From a virus: a stretch of DNA of 36,797 bases. Shown here piece by piece: positions 1 to 6,312 of this stretch. Positions within the stretch are counted from its first letter, which is position 1, and each line of letters begins with the position of its first letter. Position numbers and translations under genes: made by a program. The stretch is from IMG/VR virus record IMGVR_UViG_3300035703_000229, positions 1 through 36,797 of that record. One strand, given 5' to 3'. A model generated the notes under the pieces. That model saw nothing but the letters and a program-made list of their open reading frames with translations. It was not told the origin of the DNA and did not search any database.

Positions 1-5
1 TTAAC

Positions 6-132
6 GCCACATAACAATGTATATAAGGCATTGCCTCTGTGGTCTTTTTTTTTAAGTCTATACTAAATTTATATTTCTGTTCATTTTATCAACATTTGTG
101 AAGGCAACGCCTCATATACTCAACGTTAGCGG
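6..132 (-). repeat. attC-like inverted repeat E7
   Basis: Two arms of about 30 bases (6-35 and 103-132) are imperfect inverted repeats; the left arm contains ATAACAATGTATATAAGGCA and the right arm has GCCTCATATACTCAACGTTA. The loop of about 67 bases is AT-rich with a run of nine T. Read on the minus strand the site starts with CCGCTAACGTT and ends with TTGTTATGTGGC, which fits the AAC...GTT layout of integron attC sites. A frame that is open on the minus strand through the left arm continues in frame into the partial gene at 36689-36797 if the ends are joined. Confidence 0.7.
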
Positions 133-141
133 TAATAAAAT

Positions 142-339
142 TTACTCCGCTTCTACTAACCCCCAATGTTCAGCATCTTCTAAACTCACTTCAATAGTGT
201 CATCTGAATCTGCTCTACCTTCATTCAAGCACCATTCATTTATTCCATACTTTTCACACATCTGACCCCAAGCATTTATGTAAGGTGCGTCTAATACATC
301 ACCCAATTTTACTGTTACTTTAATTTCGCTTCGTTTCAT
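142..339 (-). CDS. Small acidic hypothetical protein in a cassette
   Basis: A 65-residue protein starting MKRSEIKVTVKLGDVLDAPY and ending in an acidic stretch (LEDAEHWGLVEAE). I do not recognise a family. It has no membrane segment and no obvious catalytic motif; two cysteines lie mid-protein. It sits alone between two attC-like inverted repeats (E8 upstream, E7 downstream), and its stop lies a few bases before the 5' box of E7, as in the other cassettes. The ATG is preceded by an A/T-rich leader (AAATTTACGGATT) and lies just outside the E8 repeat. No promoter is evident inside the cassette, so expression probably depends on read-through from 1027-1329. The gene is probably real, because size, orientation and position match the other cassette genes. 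Confidence 0.75.
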   Translation of the reverse strand: MKRSEIKVTVKLGDVLDAPYINAWGQMCEKYGINEWCLNEGRADSDDTIEVSLEDAEHWGLVEAE

Positions 340-357
340 AATCCGTAAATTTTACAT

Positions 358-488
358 ACCGCTAACAAAGTATAACCAAAAGTGGGGCGGTAGTTCCCAA
401 AATCAGCTATTGTGCTTCTAATTTACTTTTATGGTAAGTAGGGGTTCAGCACTTTTAATCCCCACCTTCGGTTATACTCAGCCGTTAA
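358..488 (-). repeat. attC-like inverted repeat E8 (first site of array 2)
   Basis: Arms at 358-387 and 460-488 pair over about 28 bases: the left arm has CTAACAAAGTATAACCAAAA and the right arm has the complement of TAACGGCTGAGTATAACCGA. The loop is about 72 bases and carries the minus-strand motif AGAAGCACAA, also found in the loops of E1-E3 in related forms. On the minus strand the site runs from ATTAACGGCTGAG to ACTTTGTTAGCGG. It directly follows the stop of the 485-757 gene and is the upstream boundary of array 2. Confidence 0.75.
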
Positions 489-757
489 TTAATTGTTTTG
501 TATAGTTTGTTTAATTCTTTGTCAAAACTTGCTATGAAGTCAAGTTCATATTGATTCATGCTTTGCTTTATTATGTGGCTGCCTATTCTATCGCATTTAT
601 CGTTTAAGAATGTTAAAGCAAAAGTGGTGTAATCCTTATTAATAAACATCTCAAGATACCATAAGCCCAAATTAGCCTTAGTATTATTAGCTGCATTATA
701 CTCATCTAATTTATTGTAAATGTAGCTTTCCCAGTAGTTTAGTTCATCATTTAACAT
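485..757 (-). CDS. Hypothetical protein, 90 aa
   Basis: A 90-residue protein (MLNDELNYWESYIYNKLDEY...) rich in aromatic residues, Asn and Lys, predicted mainly helical, with no membrane segment and no motif I recognise. It overlaps the upstream 747-1001 gene by 11 bases in another frame, so the two are probably translationally coupled in one operon with 1027-1329. Its TAA stop lies just before the 5' box of repeat E8, making it the last gene before cassette array 2. Function unknown. Confidence 0.75.
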   Translation of the reverse strand: MLNDELNYWESYIYNKLDEYNAANNTKANLGLWYLEMFINKDYTTFALTFLNDKCDRIGSHIIKQSMNQYELDFIASFDKELNKLYKTIN

Positions 758-1001
758 GGCTGTTCAGTTTTGACATTAATAATATGTAAGTATGGTTAAA
801 TTCCTGTTCAGTAATTTGGTCGTAGCTTAATGGGTATTGCATCAGATAATTGTTTACTGAAATAGAATAATCATCTTCGCCTACAAATAAAACAATAGAT
901 TTGTTTTCATTCAGCATGTAGTAGTGATGTTTGTCTTTTGTAAATAAAGGTAAGTTTACTTCTACTTCTACTTTTTCTTTGCGTTCAATTGTTACTTTCA
1001 T
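747..1001 (-). CDS. Hypothetical protein, 84 aa
   Basis: An 84-residue protein starting MKVTIERKEKVEVEVNLPLF. The first third alternates charged and hydrophobic residues, as in beta strands; the rest is aromatic-rich. I do not recognise a family and see no membrane helix. The start is preceded by an A-rich leader (AACTAAAAATCAAAGAAC) typical of this genome. It lies 25 bases downstream of 1027-1329 and overlaps 485-757, so the three probably form one operon that reads into cassette array 2. Confidence 0.75.
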   Translation of the reverse strand: MKVTIERKEKVEVEVNLPLFTKDKHHYYMLNENKSIVLFVGEDDYSISVNNYLMQYPLSYDQITEQEFNHTYILLMSKLNSHVK

Positions 1002-1026
1002 GTTCTTTGATTTTTAGTTGTTATTT

Positions 1027-1329
1027 TTATAGTTGATTTGATAAATAATTAATTACTCCAATGTTTTCTAAATCATCAATAATAGCATATTGAAAGCAAA
1101 TATCAGAAAATTCACTTTCTAAATATTTTTCTATTTGCATTTCTGTCATTCCTATTTCATCTGTAAAAATAAATAATGCCTTATCTCCATTATTGTTTTC
1201 ATCCCAGTTGTAAGCCTTTGGTAAATGATTACTTACTCTTACTGTTATATCATCTATTTTATAATAATAAGAAGCTTTGTAAACTAAATTTGAAGGGTTA
1301 ATTTTTTCTATTATTTCGTGCGCTTTCAT
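1027..1329 (-). CDS. Hypothetical protein, 100 aa
   Basis: A 100-residue protein (MKAHEIIEKINPSNLVYKAS...) with a helical start followed by alternating strands (YYYKIDDITVRVSNHLP, ALFIFTDEIGM). No family recognised and no transmembrane segment. It is the first gene after an intrinsic terminator (1395-1428), and a TATATTTG -7 box lies about 25 bases upstream of its ATG. It probably heads the operon 1027-747-485 and the following cassette array. Confidence 0.75.
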   Translation of the reverse strand: MKAHEIIEKINPSNLVYKASYYYKIDDITVRVSNHLPKAYNWDENNNGDKALFIFTDEIGMTEMQIEKYLESEFSDICFQYAIIDDLENIGVINYLSNQL

Positions 1330-1353
1330 AATTCTTTGTTTTTAAATATAAAG

Positions 1354-1361
1354 CAAATATA
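1354..1361 (-). promoter_or_regulatory. Probable Bacteroidetes-type -7 box
   Basis: The minus strand reads TATATTTG, matching the TAnnTTTG -7 consensus of Bacteroidetes primary-sigma promoters. It lies between the intrinsic terminator at 1395-1428 and the ATG at 1329. A good TTTG -33 element is not visible at the right distance, so this is a partial match in AT-rich sequence. Position between a terminator and a gene start supports it. Confidence 0.4.
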
Positions 1362-1394
1362 AAGTAATTATTAATAACTTTTACATATGCATAT

Positions 1395-1428
1395 AAAAAA
1401 AAAGCAACTATTTTTTACAATAATTGCT
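1395..1428 (-). terminator. Intrinsic terminator after the lysis genes
   Basis: On the minus strand a ten-base stem, AGCAATTATT pairing with AATAGTTGCT (one G-U pair), encloses a short A-rich loop and is followed at once by nine T. It lies just after the stop of the holin-like gene (1456-1932) and ends the transcription unit that carries the late and lysis genes. Confidence 0.8.
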
Positions 1429-1455
1429 AACTACTTGACAATCAATAGTAAAATT

Positions 1456-1932
1456 TTACTTAATCAGTTTATCGATTTGTGTTTGTTTTTGTGCTGATCC
1501 TTGACTTGAACCGAAAAAATAAGAAACAACCTGGGTACATACAGCAGATAAAACACCTAAAACATAAATTATAATGTCTTTTTCATTTCCAACCTCTCTA
1601 AACATCAAAACATAAAATAATATAAACGTCATAACAATTACTGTTATAGCAAGTATAGGTGTAATTATTTTATTTATTAATGGAGCTGCTTCGCTTGTTG
1701 CTATCTGTATTTCACGATTTCTTGCGCTATCCATTTCTTTTTGGTAAACTTCTAATTGTTTGGTAGCTTCTTGCTCCATTATTTCTAAATGGCTATTTAA
1801 AACCTTTTGAAGCTCTAAATTAGCAGCATCTTTTTCTTCTTTCGTTTGAACGAATTTATCTACAACATTGGCAACTGATTCAACTACTTGGCCAGCTCCA
1901 CCTGAAAATATTTTATTTAGAAAGTTTGGCAT
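1456..1932 (-). CDS. Holin-like membrane protein (3TM holin family type)
   Basis: A 158-residue protein. Residues about 1-85 are charged and helical (QTKEEKDAANLELQK...), ending in AAPLINK. Two hydrophobic segments follow: ITPILAITVIVMTFILFYVL (about 90-109) and IIIYVLGVLSAVCTQVVSYF (about 120-139), then SSQGSAQKQTQIDK. The helical N-terminus followed by a membrane pair and a Gly/Ser/Gln-rich tail is the usual pattern of the phage/GTA holin-of-3TMs group common in Bacteroidetes phages. It would sit in the inner membrane and time lysis. It lies downstream of the DUF5675-like protein and a one-TM protein, and is followed by a strong terminator. The family call is from pattern recognition; a holin role is inferred from context. 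Confidence 0.7.
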   Translation of the reverse strand: MPNFLNKIFSGGAGQVVESVANVVDKFVQTKEEKDAANLELQKVLNSHLEIMEQEATKQLEVYQKEMDSARNREIQIATSEAAPLINKIITPILAITVIVMTFILFYVLMFREVGNEKDIIIYVLGVLSAVCTQVVSYFFGSSQGSAQKQTQIDKLIK

Positions 1933-2022
1933 AAAAAAAATTTATTATATTTGCATACGTTCTTTTCATAAAACTAATATTCTTTGAACAACGAAGCCTT
2001 TCAGAAATGAGAGGCTTTTTTG
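1925..2022 (+). ncRNA. Candidate small RNA transcription unit on the plus strand
   Basis: The plus strand shows TTTG at 1925-1928, 17 bases, then TATATTTG at 1946-1953, a full match to the Bacteroidetes promoter form. About 45 bases further on is an intrinsic terminator (1994-2021): AAGCCTTTC pairs with GAGAGGCTT, followed by a T run. A transcript would start near 1960 and be about 60 nt long. It would lie opposite the main direction of transcription, between two lysis genes, and has no convincing ORF. The terminator is clear; the promoter could be chance in AT-rich sequence. Confidence 0.4.
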
Positions 2023-2024
2023 AT

Positions 2025-2450
2025 TTAAAGGATTTGTAATGTGTGTTTTTCATCTTTGTGCAATAGCAAAAGATTAACCAAATCATTTTCAGCTTTTGTG
2101 CTATCGAATATCGCATTGTCGCCTTTCTGATAACCCACTAAAATACAGCCGAGCGAATGATCCGCCGAGTTCCCTCTGTGCATGAGAACACCATCAAATC
2201 CTTTTATATTAAGAATACGAGGCAACATCCTTTTAAACTTAGGACTTAAGTTAACTATCAACTCATAATTGCCTGAAGGAATTGCAGTAACTCCAAAAAT
2301 CTTTTTTGTGTTAATGAATAAAAGACTATCTGTTTGTTTTAATCCTCTATCTTTATCTTCTAATGTATAACAGAAAAACTTCTCGTTAACATAAAGCTTT
2401 CCGATAGTGCTTACTTCTGTTTTTATTTCTCTAACTACTTTTAGTTTCAT
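2025..2450 (-). CDS. DUF5675-like protein, probable lysis-region enzyme
   Basis: A 141-residue protein. Recognisable blocks are GKLYVNEKFFCYTLEDKDRG (about 17-36), IFGVTAIPSGNYELIVNLSP with KFKRMLPRI (about 51-80), GFDGVLMHRGNSADHSLGCI (about 85-104) and LVG. The IPSG...SP.F...P, then IH/HxGN, then S.GCI(L)VG layout is that of the DUF5675 family, often found with phage lysis genes. The conserved His and Cys recall L,D-transpeptidase-like peptidoglycan enzymes, but I cannot confirm activity. It lies between the 67-residue membrane protein upstream and the holin-like gene downstream, so a cell-wall role is the likely reading. It overlaps the upstream gene by 20 bases. Confidence 0.65.
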   Translation of the reverse strand: MKLKVVREIKTEVSTIGKLYVNEKFFCYTLEDKDRGLKQTDSLLFINTKKIFGVTAIPSGNYELIVNLSPKFKRMLPRILNIKGFDGVLMHRGNSADHSLGCILVGYQKGDNAIFDSTKAENDLVNLLLLHKDEKHTLQIL

Positions 2451-2634
2451 CTTCTATCTTTTTTGGTAAAATAGCTTCATTTGGTCTTGTATAGAATTGT
2501 TCGTATCTATCACGTTCTAAACAATTAAAAAGTTTTTCTTCTAAATTAGCTACTCTATTATGTGTGTGCCATAGCCATAATACTAAAACAGCAGTTGCAC
2601 CATATTTCTTTATAAGTTCTAAAGTTTCTTTCAT
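2431..2634 (-). CDS. Small single-TM protein in the lysis region
   Basis: A 67-residue protein with one hydrophobic segment near the N-terminus (GATAVLVLWLW, about residues 12-22) and a charged, probably coiled C-terminal part (NRVANLEEKLFNCLERDRYE). Proteins of this shape are common next to phage endolysin and holin genes. They may act as small holins, antiholins or spanin parts; which applies cannot be told here. It overlaps both neighbours slightly, so it belongs to the lysis operon. Confidence 0.65.
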   Translation of the reverse strand: MKETLELIKKYGATAVLVLWLWHTHNRVANLEEKLFNCLERDRYEQFYTRPNEAILPKKIEDETKSS

Positions 2635-2849
2635 GGTATTGGTGGTGTTGGTGGTGGTGTGTATGGACTTAATGGAATATCTAATAAATAAGAATATTCC
2701 GTTTTCGCCACATCAATTTCATCCTGTTCGCTTAAAAATAAAAAGTAAATTCCATTAATATCTTGAACAAAATTAAAAAATGTATCGCTATCAATGAATA
2801 CCCCTTGTAATTCATTTGCTTGTTGGTTTGTTACTATTCTGCCTTCCAT
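2631..2849 (-). CDS. Hypothetical protein with proline-rich tail, 72 aa
   Basis: A 72-residue protein starting MEGRIVTNQQANELQGVFID and ending in a proline-rich tail (PLSPYTPPPTPPIP). The body has aromatic and acidic residues and no membrane segment. I do not recognise a family. It lies between the tail fibre gene (2877-3716) and the lysis genes and overlaps the next gene by four bases (ATGA), indicating coupled translation. It may be a small virion or fibre-associated protein; this is inference from position only. Confidence 0.65.
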   Translation of the reverse strand: MEGRIVTNQQANELQGVFIDSDTFFNFVQDINGIYFLFLSEQDEIDVAKTEYSYLLDIPLSPYTPPPTPPIP

Positions 2850-2876
2850 ATTATTTTATACTGTTGTTTAATCTTA

Positions 2877-3716
2877 TTATACTTGACGAGCTAACGTTGT
2901 TTGGTAATTTTGAACCGCTGTATATAAGTTAGCCGCTTCTGTATCTGTTAAGCCATCTCCTATTGAAGCAAATGCACATTCTTTTCCTGAATAACCCGAA
3001 GGTGTGCCAACATAATAATTATAAGCGGCTAAATATAATGCAACTGTAGGTAACTGTGTCATTGTTGTTGTTCCTGTTGCTGTTGCTTTTATTGTATTAT
3101 TTTTGTATAGTTTTAAAGAACTTAAGGATGTTCGTGAAGCAATAAATAAACCACGCGAATCAGTTTCAGTTGTTGATATAAAAGATGTTCCAGACGCATT
3201 GCCTATGCCTATAAGTTGTTGATTAGAACTATATCTGGTTGTTAAATAGATAATAGGTTGTTCAGATGCTGTTATTGAACACCCCATTTCAACATCATCA
3301 GCCGCAACATTTGTTCTTGAATAATAAGATACATGAGCAGTTGATAAAGATAATGCTGTATTTGGCATTAAATTTGTATTTGCATAGGCAGATGTTCCAT
3401 TACCTACCATACCTGTACTTGAATGTGTCCATCCTGTTGAAAATGTTAATCTAAATGCAGCATCTGTATCTAATGGATTTTTTAAATTCCATTTATGAGT
3501 ACTTGCAGTTCCACCAACAATAGGATATATAGCTTTCATTTTAGTCCAAATTTTAGCACTCTTTAAATCTAACACAAACTGATTAACTGCACTTTGTTGA
3601 GTAGGGTTTGTTATACCAGCAGCAGTAATAAAAGCTTGAGCGTCGGGATCAGTTCCACCTCCACCGCTTGCAACTTTTACATTTGACTTAAATAAACTTT
3701 TACCTATTCCTATCAT
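2877..3716 (-). CDS. Probable tail fibre / receptor-binding protein
   Basis: A 279-residue protein. The N-terminus (MIGIGKSLFKSNVKVASGGG) is short and Gly-rich. It is followed by AAGITNPTQQSAVNQFVLDL and KAIYPIVGG...KWNLKNP. From about residue 90 the composition is Ser/Thr/Ala/Tyr-rich with repeated short beta strands. The protein ends LYTAVQNYQTTLARQV, a typical end of Bacteroidetes phage fibre proteins. The C-terminal two thirds look like a jelly-roll/lectin-type beta sandwich. It overlaps 3713-3991 by four bases (ATGA) and lies after other fibre-like genes and before lysis. A role in adsorption is inferred. Confidence 0.65.
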   Translation of the reverse strand: MIGIGKSLFKSNVKVASGGGGTDPDAQAFITAAGITNPTQQSAVNQFVLDLKSAKIWTKMKAIYPIVGGTASTHKWNLKNPLDTDAAFRLTFSTGWTHSSTGMVGNGTSAYANTNLMPNTALSLSTAHVSYYSRTNVAADDVEMGCSITASEQPIIYLTTRYSSNQQLIGIGNASGTSFISTTETDSRGLFIASRTSLSSLKLYKNNTIKATATGTTTMTQLPTVALYLAAYNYYVGTPSGYSGKECAFASIGDGLTDTEAANLYTAVQNYQTTLARQV

Positions 3717-3991
3717 ATATTCTTTTCTTGATAAGCAATAATACTTCCACTTGTTAAAGTAATTGCGGTGATGTACTCAAAATAAGGCACATAAAACCAG
3801 TCACCAGCTTTTAATGTTTTACCACTTATTCCAAATATGGTAACATAATTTTTACCCCCACCAGTTGCAACTGATACAACGGTGTCTTCACGAACATAAA
3901 AAGCACATATTTGTTCACCTGTTCTTGCGTTTGTATCTGCTATTAGTTCAGAACCTCCTGAAACTCCAGCTCTATTTGCGAATGTTATCAT
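3713..3991 (-). CDS. Small beta-rich structural protein, 92 aa
   Basis: A 92-residue protein (MITFANRAGVSGGSELIADT...) with alternating hydrophobic residues, Gly-rich turns and the segment GDWFYVPYFEYITAITLTSG. It looks all-beta and soluble. Family not recognised. It lies between a 48-residue gene and the tail fibre, with ATGA overlap to the latter, so it probably belongs to the tail tip or fibre group, perhaps as a trimer-forming or chaperone-like accessory. Confidence 0.6.
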   Translation of the reverse strand: MITFANRAGVSGGSELIADTNARTGEQICAFYVREDTVVSVATGGGKNYVTIFGISGKTLKAGDWFYVPYFEYITAITLTSGSIIAYQEKNI

Positions 3992-3997
3992 TTTATT

Positions 3998-4144
3998 TTA
4001 ATTATTTATTGGTTCATCATTTTGATAATATATATACTCTAAACCATTACATAATGCTGATGTAACGGTTGCTTTTTCTTCAATCGTTAAAGTCCTTTCA
4101 GGCTCTATAAATTCGCCATTATTTATTGCTTTAATTATTATCAT
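3998..4144 (-). CDS. Very small hypothetical protein, 48 aa
   Basis: A 48-codon gene running MIIIKAINNGEFIEPERTLT to QNDEPINN. Its ATG overlaps the TGA stop of the fibre gene 4141-5451 in an ATGA arrangement, and its TAA precedes the next ATG by a few bases, so it fits tightly between two genes with no other coding possibility. This supports it as real despite its size. Strand-like N-terminus, then a helical acidic region (IEEKATVTSALCNGLEYIYY). Function unknown; probably part of the tail-fibre operon. Confidence 0.6.
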   Translation of the reverse strand: MIIIKAINNGEFIEPERTLTIEEKATVTSALCNGLEYIYYQNDEPINN

Positions 4145-5451
4145 CTTACTAAGTTTAAATATGAATCATTAATTGTGATAGTATCTGTTCCTACAGTTAA
4201 CTGACCGCTTAAAATAATGTATTTATTAGTTGCAAAATTTATACTTAAAGTTGAAAAATTGCCGCTTGTAAAAGAGCTTTGAACATCTGAAGCTGCTGAT
4301 GCTGATGGTGTAATTACATTTTGTGAACTTACACTATTTTTAAATACAATATTTCTTACAAATAAAACAGATGTTGTTGAAAATGTGTAAGTAGCTATTA
4401 AGGTTGCTCCTGTTAATGTAAGTGAATCATTTGCATAAACCTTTAATGTTTTATTTCCACTCACACTAGTTGGTAAAGCTCTTACATTAATAATTATTCT
4501 ATCATTCGCTTCAATTGTACCACCAGTAATTAACGATGAATCTAAAATAGTTTCAGTTGTCGTTCCTGTTAAAGAAACGTTTATATTATTTTTATCTAAA
4601 GTATAATAAGGGGTGTAGCCTAAAACAGTTGTAATGCTTTTATTCTCATAACGAGTTGTAGTTGAGTTCCAAAATATACCATCATTATTATTAGGACTTG
4701 GCAAGTAGCAATCATGGAGCTCCCCAATTTCCCACCCGTTTTGTACCTTACAATATATTTTACCTTGGTTAGCATGAGCGTAAACAACATAGCCAACAAC
4801 AACTAAATGATTAGGTGCAATAGGCTGTACCTTTGTAAGATTTCCTGGTGTTGATGAACTAAGATAAAGTACATCCCCATCGTTCCATGTTTCACCTTGC
4901 AAACTTCCCGTTGTATTTAATCCTGTTAACTCGCCAATTACAACTATTCTACCGCTTTGATTATTATCTATATTCTCATAAACAATACCTATTGTATCAG
5001 TAGAATTTCCATTGCTATCTGCTAATGCATAATCAACAGCTAATCTTTGCCCTTGTGCATCTTGTACTTTTAGAACTTTATATCCTGTAGCCAATAAATT
5101 GTCACCTGTTTTATTTACTACTGTTAAGTAAAGATTTTCAGGATAATCATTTGCACCTCCGCCACTTATATAACCTAATTGTTGCCAAGTCGAAACTCCG
5201 TCACCAACTTTTAATTTAAATGTAGTTGTTCCAGTATCTTCTACCCCAACTTGCCCCTTTAATAAAATATAAGTTGATGCATTCCACTGAGCAGTTGTTT
5301 TAGTTATTTGCTGCATACTCCAGTCAATATAACCATCTGTAACCTCTCCTGTTTGTGTTCCTAAGTCTTTTATACCTAAGATATTTAAAACAACGTCAGA
5401 GAATGTTTTAAGCTTTAAAAATCCATTTAATATTTTAACCTTATAACTCAT
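4141..5451 (-). CDS. Tail or head fibre protein with Mtd-N-like module
   Basis: A 436-residue protein. Near residues 50-95 it has the pattern W-N-A-S-T...L-L-K-G-Q-V-G-V-E...FKLKVGDGVSTWQQLGY, which resembles the N-terminal module of phage tropism-determinant and fibre proteins (GEIGVE...KIGDG...W). A central block (NLYLTVVNKTGDNLLATGYK ... GETWNDGDVLYLSSSTPG ... VVVGYVVYAHANQGKIYCKV) matches a beta domain common in fibre-like virion proteins. The C-terminal part is Ser/Thr/Asn-rich and beta. It starts ATGA-overlapped with the baseplate-like gene 5448-5783. Function as a receptor-contacting fibre is inferred. Confidence 0.65.
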   Translation of the reverse strand: MSYKVKILNGFLKLKTFSDVVLNILGIKDLGTQTGEVTDGYIDWSMQQITKTTAQWNASTYILLKGQVGVEDTGTTTFKLKVGDGVSTWQQLGYISGGGANDYPENLYLTVVNKTGDNLLATGYKVLKVQDAQGQRLAVDYALADSNGNSTDTIGIVYENIDNNQSGRIVVIGELTGLNTTGSLQGETWNDGDVLYLSSSTPGNLTKVQPIAPNHLVVVGYVVYAHANQGKIYCKVQNGWEIGELHDCYLPSPNNNDGIFWNSTTTRYENKSITTVLGYTPYYTLDKNNINVSLTGTTTETILDSSLITGGTIEANDRIIINVRALPTSVSGNKTLKVYANDSLTLTGATLIATYTFSTTSVLFVRNIVFKNSVSSQNVITPSASAASDVQSSFTSGNFSTLSINFATNKYIILSGQLTVGTDTITINDSYLNLVR

Positions 5452-5783
5452 GAAGTTCTTATAGTAACGTGATTTTCAAAAATGATTTTATCTGTAATTA
5501 CTGAATAAATAATATCGTTTGAGTCCTTAACTTTAATATCATAAATAAAAGAACCAACTAAACTTACATTTTCATTTGCCATATCGAATTCTGTGATACC
5601 TTCTAAACTATCTACATGGGTAGTTGTATCAACAGATATTAAAGCTTCGGCATCAGTATCTTCAAATCTTTTTTTAACAGTAAAAAAGCAAGTGCAATTT
5701 GTTAAATCAAATGCAGTCCCATCTTCTGAAGATATTTGAACTTTTACGGGATAAGTGTCCCCTTTAATCCTTCGGATAACCAC
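5448..5783 (-). CDS. BppU-N-like baseplate or fibre-anchoring protein
   Basis: A 111-residue protein. The start MVIRRIKGDTYPVKVQISSE, then FDLTNCTCFFTVKKR and the late FIYDIKVKDSNDIIYSVITD give the strand order of the small Ig-like N-terminal domain of phage baseplate upper proteins (GDT...V...G.P.DLT...I.FTVK...YDI...). No membrane segment. It follows the connector gene 5764-6312 with 20 bases overlap and precedes the fibre gene with ATGA overlap, consistent with a part that anchors fibres to the virion. Family match is by pattern only. Confidence 0.55.
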   Translation of the reverse strand: MVIRRIKGDTYPVKVQISSEDGTAFDLTNCTCFFTVKKRFEDTDAEALISVDTTTHVDSLEGITEFDMANENVSLVGSFIYDIKVKDSNDIIYSVITDKIIFENHVTIRTS

Positions 5784-6312
5784 AAAACCCCCTTCCTTTT
5801 TTAATTATTTTTCTTGCTCCTAATTGTCGTATGTTTAATTGATTGTTTAATTCATGCTTATCGCAGTCATTATAAAAATCATAAACAACTCCGTCATAAG
5901 TAAAGTTGTCATCAAACATTTTATTTTTTAATTTATTCAAGTAACCACTTTTTTGGCTTTCAACATCAGCCATTAAAGCCGCTCTAACTTGATCGCTTAT
6001 TTCAGCGCTTGTATCTTCGTTATTTTGTCTTATTCCATACTGACTAATATTTCTACCATGATATAATAAAAACCGATAATAAGCACCTAAAACTAAAAAC
6101 GGTTTAATGTAATCTTCAAACAATGCATTTAATTGTGGCATTGTTGTAAGGTTATCTTTTAAATTAGTATAGAAGTTTGCTGGAACCCATGAATCCAAAT
6201 CCAATTCCTGAACAACTCTAATGAATTGGTCTAAGTCAGCATCCTTTACGTTCTTACCTAACTTAACGTAAATATCAAAATCGCTCTTAATTATTAGTGG
6301 TTTGTATGCCAT
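5764..6312 (-). CDS. Probable head-tail connector (DUF6712-like)
   Basis: A 182-residue, mainly helical protein starting MAYKPLIIKSDFDIYVKLGK, then DADLDQFIRVVQELDLDSWV, FEDYIKPFLVLGAYYRFLLY and, near the C-terminus, LNNQLNIRQLGARKIIKKGR. This matches the pattern of small helical phage proteins next to the portal in Bacteroidetes phages (DUF6712-like), thought to act as head-closure or adaptor proteins. It overlaps the portal gene by 26 bases. The connector role follows from helical content, size and position; the family assignment is moderate. Confidence 0.55.
   Translation of the reverse strand: MAYKPLIIKSDFDIYVKLGKNVKDADLDQFIRVVQELDLDSWVPANFYTNLKDNLTTMPQLNALFEDYIKPFLVLGAYYRFLLYHGRNISQYGIRQNNEDTSAEISDQVRAALMADVESQKSGYLNKLKNKMFDDNFTYDGVVYDFYNDCDKHELNNQLNIRQLGARKIIKKGRGFCGYPKD

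Larger units (their letters stand above)
1..490 (-). mobile_element. Cassette array 2, left-end part (E7, E8)
   Basis: This is the first part of a gene-cassette array that continues at the right end of the window (36301-36797). It holds two attC-like inverted repeats, E8 and E7, around one 65-residue gene. The cassette between E8 and E7 begins (minus strand) with GTTAGCGGTATG and ends with TTACCGCTAAC; these are complementary over about ten bases. The bases after E7 (GTTATGTGGCGTTAA) are complementary at 14 of 15 positions to TTAATGCCACATAAC at 36671-36685, so this cassette appears to run off the left edge and continue at the right edge. The pattern is seen directly; mobility is inferred. No recombinase gene is present in the window. 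Confidence 0.7.

Noticed and set aside
1913-2116. Minus-strand frame of 67 codons across the lysis gap
   Set aside because: It overlaps the end of the DUF5675-like gene and the terminator hairpin and has no protein-like pattern.
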